From: Lachnotalea sp041821265
GTDB taxonomy: Bacteria; Bacillota; Clostridia; Lachnospirales; Lachnospiraceae
Assembly (NCBI GenBank): GCA_041821265.1
Contig: JBGUEQ010000012.1
Location: forward strand, 1-64,000
Direction: 5' to 3'
DNA length: 64,000 nt
Position numbers and translations under genes: made by a program. Under the pieces are notes generated by a model. It was not told the DNA's origin. It worked only from the letters and a program-made list of their open reading frames with translations, and made no database searches. Positions 62,036 to 64,000 of the stretch are shown here, one piece after another (the stretch's first letter is position 1; each line of letters opens with the position of its first letter).

Positions 62036-64000
62036 ATGTATCAAAAACTATTTGAACAAGGAAATATAGGTAATGTAATAATTAAAAACCGTTTAGTGAT
62101 GTCGCCAATGGGGTGCGGATTAGCCAATCTAGATGGAACACCTTCAGATGATATGATTGATTTCTATGAAGCAAGAGCGATAGGGGGTGCTGGACTAATT
62201 ATCCCCGAAATTACGCGTATCAATGATGTGAATGGTCCGGGTCTTATGAGGCAGTTGTCAGTTACAAAAGATAGTCATATTGAACCATTAGCAAAACTTG
62301 CACAAGCAATTCATAAACATGGTAGCAAAATTTTTATTCAGCTTCATCATCCAGGACGTGAAACGGTTTCTGCACTTCTTGGCGGACAGCCAGTAGTTGC
62401 TCCATCTGCAATTCCATGTAAATTACTAAAGCAGGAAACGCGTGCGTTAGAAACTGCAGAAGTGAAACAATTGATACAACAATTTATAGACGGTGCAGTC
62501 AGGGTACAAAAATCAGGTTGTGATGGCGTAGAATTACATGCAGCACATGGATATTTATTGCATCAGTTTCTGTCTCCGTATACCAATAAAAGAGAAGACG
62601 AATACGGCGGAAGCTTTGAAAATCGTTTGAGAATAATCATTGAAATTATTCAAGGAATTCGTAAAGAATGTGGTGAGGATTTTCCAATTGGTGTTCGTTT
62701 AACAGTAGAAGAATTCTTAGATAAGACTGGTGTGACAGAAGAGTATATTCATATTCAGGATGGTGTAAAAATTGCCATTGCTTTAGAAAATGAAGGAATA
62801 GATTTTATTGATGTCAGCTGTGGGTTATATGAAACAGGAATGACTTGTATTGAGCCGATTTCTTTCAAACAAGGTTGGAGACATGATTTGATTTTAGCAG
62901 TAAAAAGTCATGTTAAAATTCCAGTAATCGGAGTATCCGTAATAAGAGAACCAGAAGAGGCTGAAAAATTCCTGGAAGATGGAGTTGAAGACTTCATATC
63001 TATGGGACGTAGCTGGCTTGCTGATGAAAATTGGGGTATAAAAGTACAAGAAGGTAGAACGAAAGAAATACGAAAATGCGTTTCGTGTTTACGTTGCTTT
63101 GAAAGTTTGAATGCTTATAATGCAGCAGGGGTACCAGCAGAGTGCGCATTGAACCCGAGAATGGCAAGAGAACGCAAATATGGAAATCTCACTTATGATA
63201 CAAATAAACATACAACAGTAATTGTAGGTGGTGGTCCATCAGGAATGTGTGCGGCACAGACTCTTGCATTACGTGGAGTTAAAGTAACGCTGATTGATTG
63301 TCAAAGTGAACTAGGTGGTACTATTAATCTTGCTAAAGTACCTCCACTAAAAGAACGTATGCAGTGGATTGCAGATTATTATAAAGCAGAATTTGAGCGA
63401 CTAGGCGTTGAAGTTAAATTAAATACAAAAGCTACGGCAGATTTGATTATGTCGTATCACCCAGATGCAGTTATTCTAGCAACAGGTTCCACATCAATTA
63501 TTCCAGAAAAAATTCCTGGTGTTCATGGCAATAATGTATATACAGTAGAATCGATATTAACAAGTGAATCCCAATTAAAAGGAAAAAAAGTGGCTGTGAT
63601 TGGAGCTGGACTTACAGGACTTGAAACAGCAGAGTATCTGTGTGGGCAAGATAATCAAGTTACAATTGTTGATATGCTTAATGAAGTAGCACCTAATACA
63701 AATCATACGAATGTGGCAGATGTGTGTGGGCGTTTGAAAACATACGGTGTGAATTATCTGTTAGGACATTCTTTAAAGAAAATACAATCAGATGGTGTAT
63801 TGTTAGAAAAAATAGAAAATCAAGAAGAAGTTAATGTTGCGGTAGATGCGATTGTGCTTTCTCTTGGATTTAAACCTGATCAATCTTTAGTTTCTGAATT
63901 GGAAGCAAAAGGCGTGGAAGTTAAGGTGATAGGAAGTGCAATAAAAGACGGTTCTATCGCACCAGCGGTACGCACAGGTTATGAAGTGGGAAGAGAATTA
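62036..64000 (+). CDS. NADH:flavin oxidoreductase/2,4-dienoyl-CoA reductase-like enzyme, cut by the window end
   Basis: Six hundred and fifty-five codons are present without a stop. The N-terminal old-yellow-enzyme TIM barrel (about 1-340) has LVMSPMGCGLAN, IFIQLHHPGRE and GCDGVELHAAHGYLLHQFLS. A 4Fe-4S motif (CVSCLRCFES, then CALNP) follows. The C-terminal FAD/NAD domains have VIVGGGPSGMCAAQTLALRG and VAVIGAGLTGLETAEYL. Family members reduce enoates, dienoyl-CoA or steroid and bile-acid C=C bonds anaerobically; the substrate here is unknown. GAAGGAGG precedes the ATG. It is divergent from a PucR regulator that is its likely controller. Confidence 0.93.
   Translation, partial: MYQKLFEQGNIGNVIIKNRLVMSPMGCGLANLDGTPSDDMIDFYEARAIGGAGLIIPEITRINDVNGPGLMRQLSVTKDSHIEPLAKLAQAIHKHGSKIFIQLHHPGRETVSALLGGQPVVAPSAIPCKLLKQETRALETAEVKQLIQQFIDGAVRVQKSGCDGVELHAAHGYLLHQFLSPYTNKREDEYGGSFENRLRIIIEIIQGIRKECGEDFPIGVRLTVEEFLDKTGVTEEYIHIQDGVKIAIALENEGIDFIDVSCGLYETGMTCIEPISFKQGWRHDLILAVKSHVKIPVIGVSVIREPEEAEKFLEDGVEDFISMGRSWLADENWGIKVQEGRTKEIRKCVSCLRCFESLNAYNAAGVPAECALNPRMARERKYGNLTYDTNKHTTVIVGGGPSGMCAAQTLALRGVKVTLIDCQSELGGTINLAKVPPLKERMQWIADYYKAEFERLGVEVKLNTKATADLIMSYHPDAVILATGSTSIIPEKIPGVHGNNVYTVESILTSESQLKGKKVAVIGAGLTGLETAEYLCGQDNQVTIVDMLNEVAPNTNHTNVADVCGRLKTYGVNYLLGHSLKKIQSDGVLLEKIENQEEVNVAVDAIVLSLGFKPDQSLVSELEAKGVEVKVIGSAIKDGSIAPAVRTGYEVGREL

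Noticed and set aside
1..64000. tRNA or rRNA genes, insertion sequences with a transposase
   Set aside because: No cloverleaf, rRNA-like stretch or transposase motif was found on either strand by eye.

Overview
The window reads as a stretch of a low-GC Clostridia chromosome, most likely a plant-glycan-fermenting Lachnospiraceae member of the Lachnoclostridium phytofermentans type. This placement is inferred from the AT-rich base use, strong AGGAGG ribosome sites, the ecfA1-ecfA2-ecfT-truA-rplM-rpsI order, a fused AdhE, a xylose cluster and a Gram-positive polysaccharide-utilisation locus. No rRNA, tRNA, CRISPR array, transposase or phage module was recognised.

Region by region. 1-1.3 kb: hairpin-rich DNA and a wrecked P-type ATPase. 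1.4-13.4 kb: a uronic-acid glycan locus. A histidine kinase, an AraC-type response regulator and a heparinase II/III-like enzyme are divergent from an ABC importer (binding protein and two permeases, no ATPase), a GH88 unsaturated glucuronyl hydrolase and a DUF2264 enzyme. 13.4-15.2 kb: a histidine phosphatase split by a stop codon and a small phosphotransferase. 15.5-18.2 kb: adhE with a consensus promoter flanked by two Rex-like boxes. 18.4-22.8 kb: a ROK repressor divergent from a fucose-isomerase-fold isomerase (probably the alternative xylose isomerase) and xylB, with a clear operator. 23-24.5 kb: malQ. 24.8-25.6 kb: an XRE regulator fused to a superoxide-reductase-like domain, then a dead chloramphenicol acetyltransferase. 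25.8-31.6 kb: ECF transporter core, truA, an interrupted DUF2812 gene, rplM and rpsI. 32-34.4 kb: a TetR/ferredoxin operon and a YkgJ-type protein. 34.2-40 kb: uncharacterised genes and decayed remnants. 40-44.2 kb: a two-component system with an ABC exporter. 44.2-47 kb: a dead Nudix gene, an ArsB/NhaD-type permease and two unknown proteins. 47.6-50.3 kb: an elongation-factor-like GTPase of the ribosomal-protection family fused to a Rae1/YacP-type NYN nuclease domain. 50.4-53.7 kb: a broken methyltransferase, YitT, a PHP phosphatase and a DUF2798 protein. 54-56.3 kb: minus-strand small genes separated by four diverged copies of one terminator-promoter repeat. 56.6-60 kb: an unknown protein, DUF1848, folA and a DUF2087 regulator. 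60.3-64 kb: a PucR regulator divergent from an old-yellow-enzyme-type reductase that runs off the end.

Three themes stand out. First, the GTPase-Rae1 fusion joins ribosome binding and A-site mRNA cleavage in one chain and is the strongest candidate for an undescribed system. Second, intergenic DNA carries at least two repeat families: a modular palindromic element scattered through the window, and the 54-56 kb terminator-promoter repeat. Third, many accessory genes are dead. At least five keep both ends but have lost the middle (P-type ATPase, CAT, UvrA-like, serine hydrolase, methyltransferase), and two others carry a single in-frame stop.
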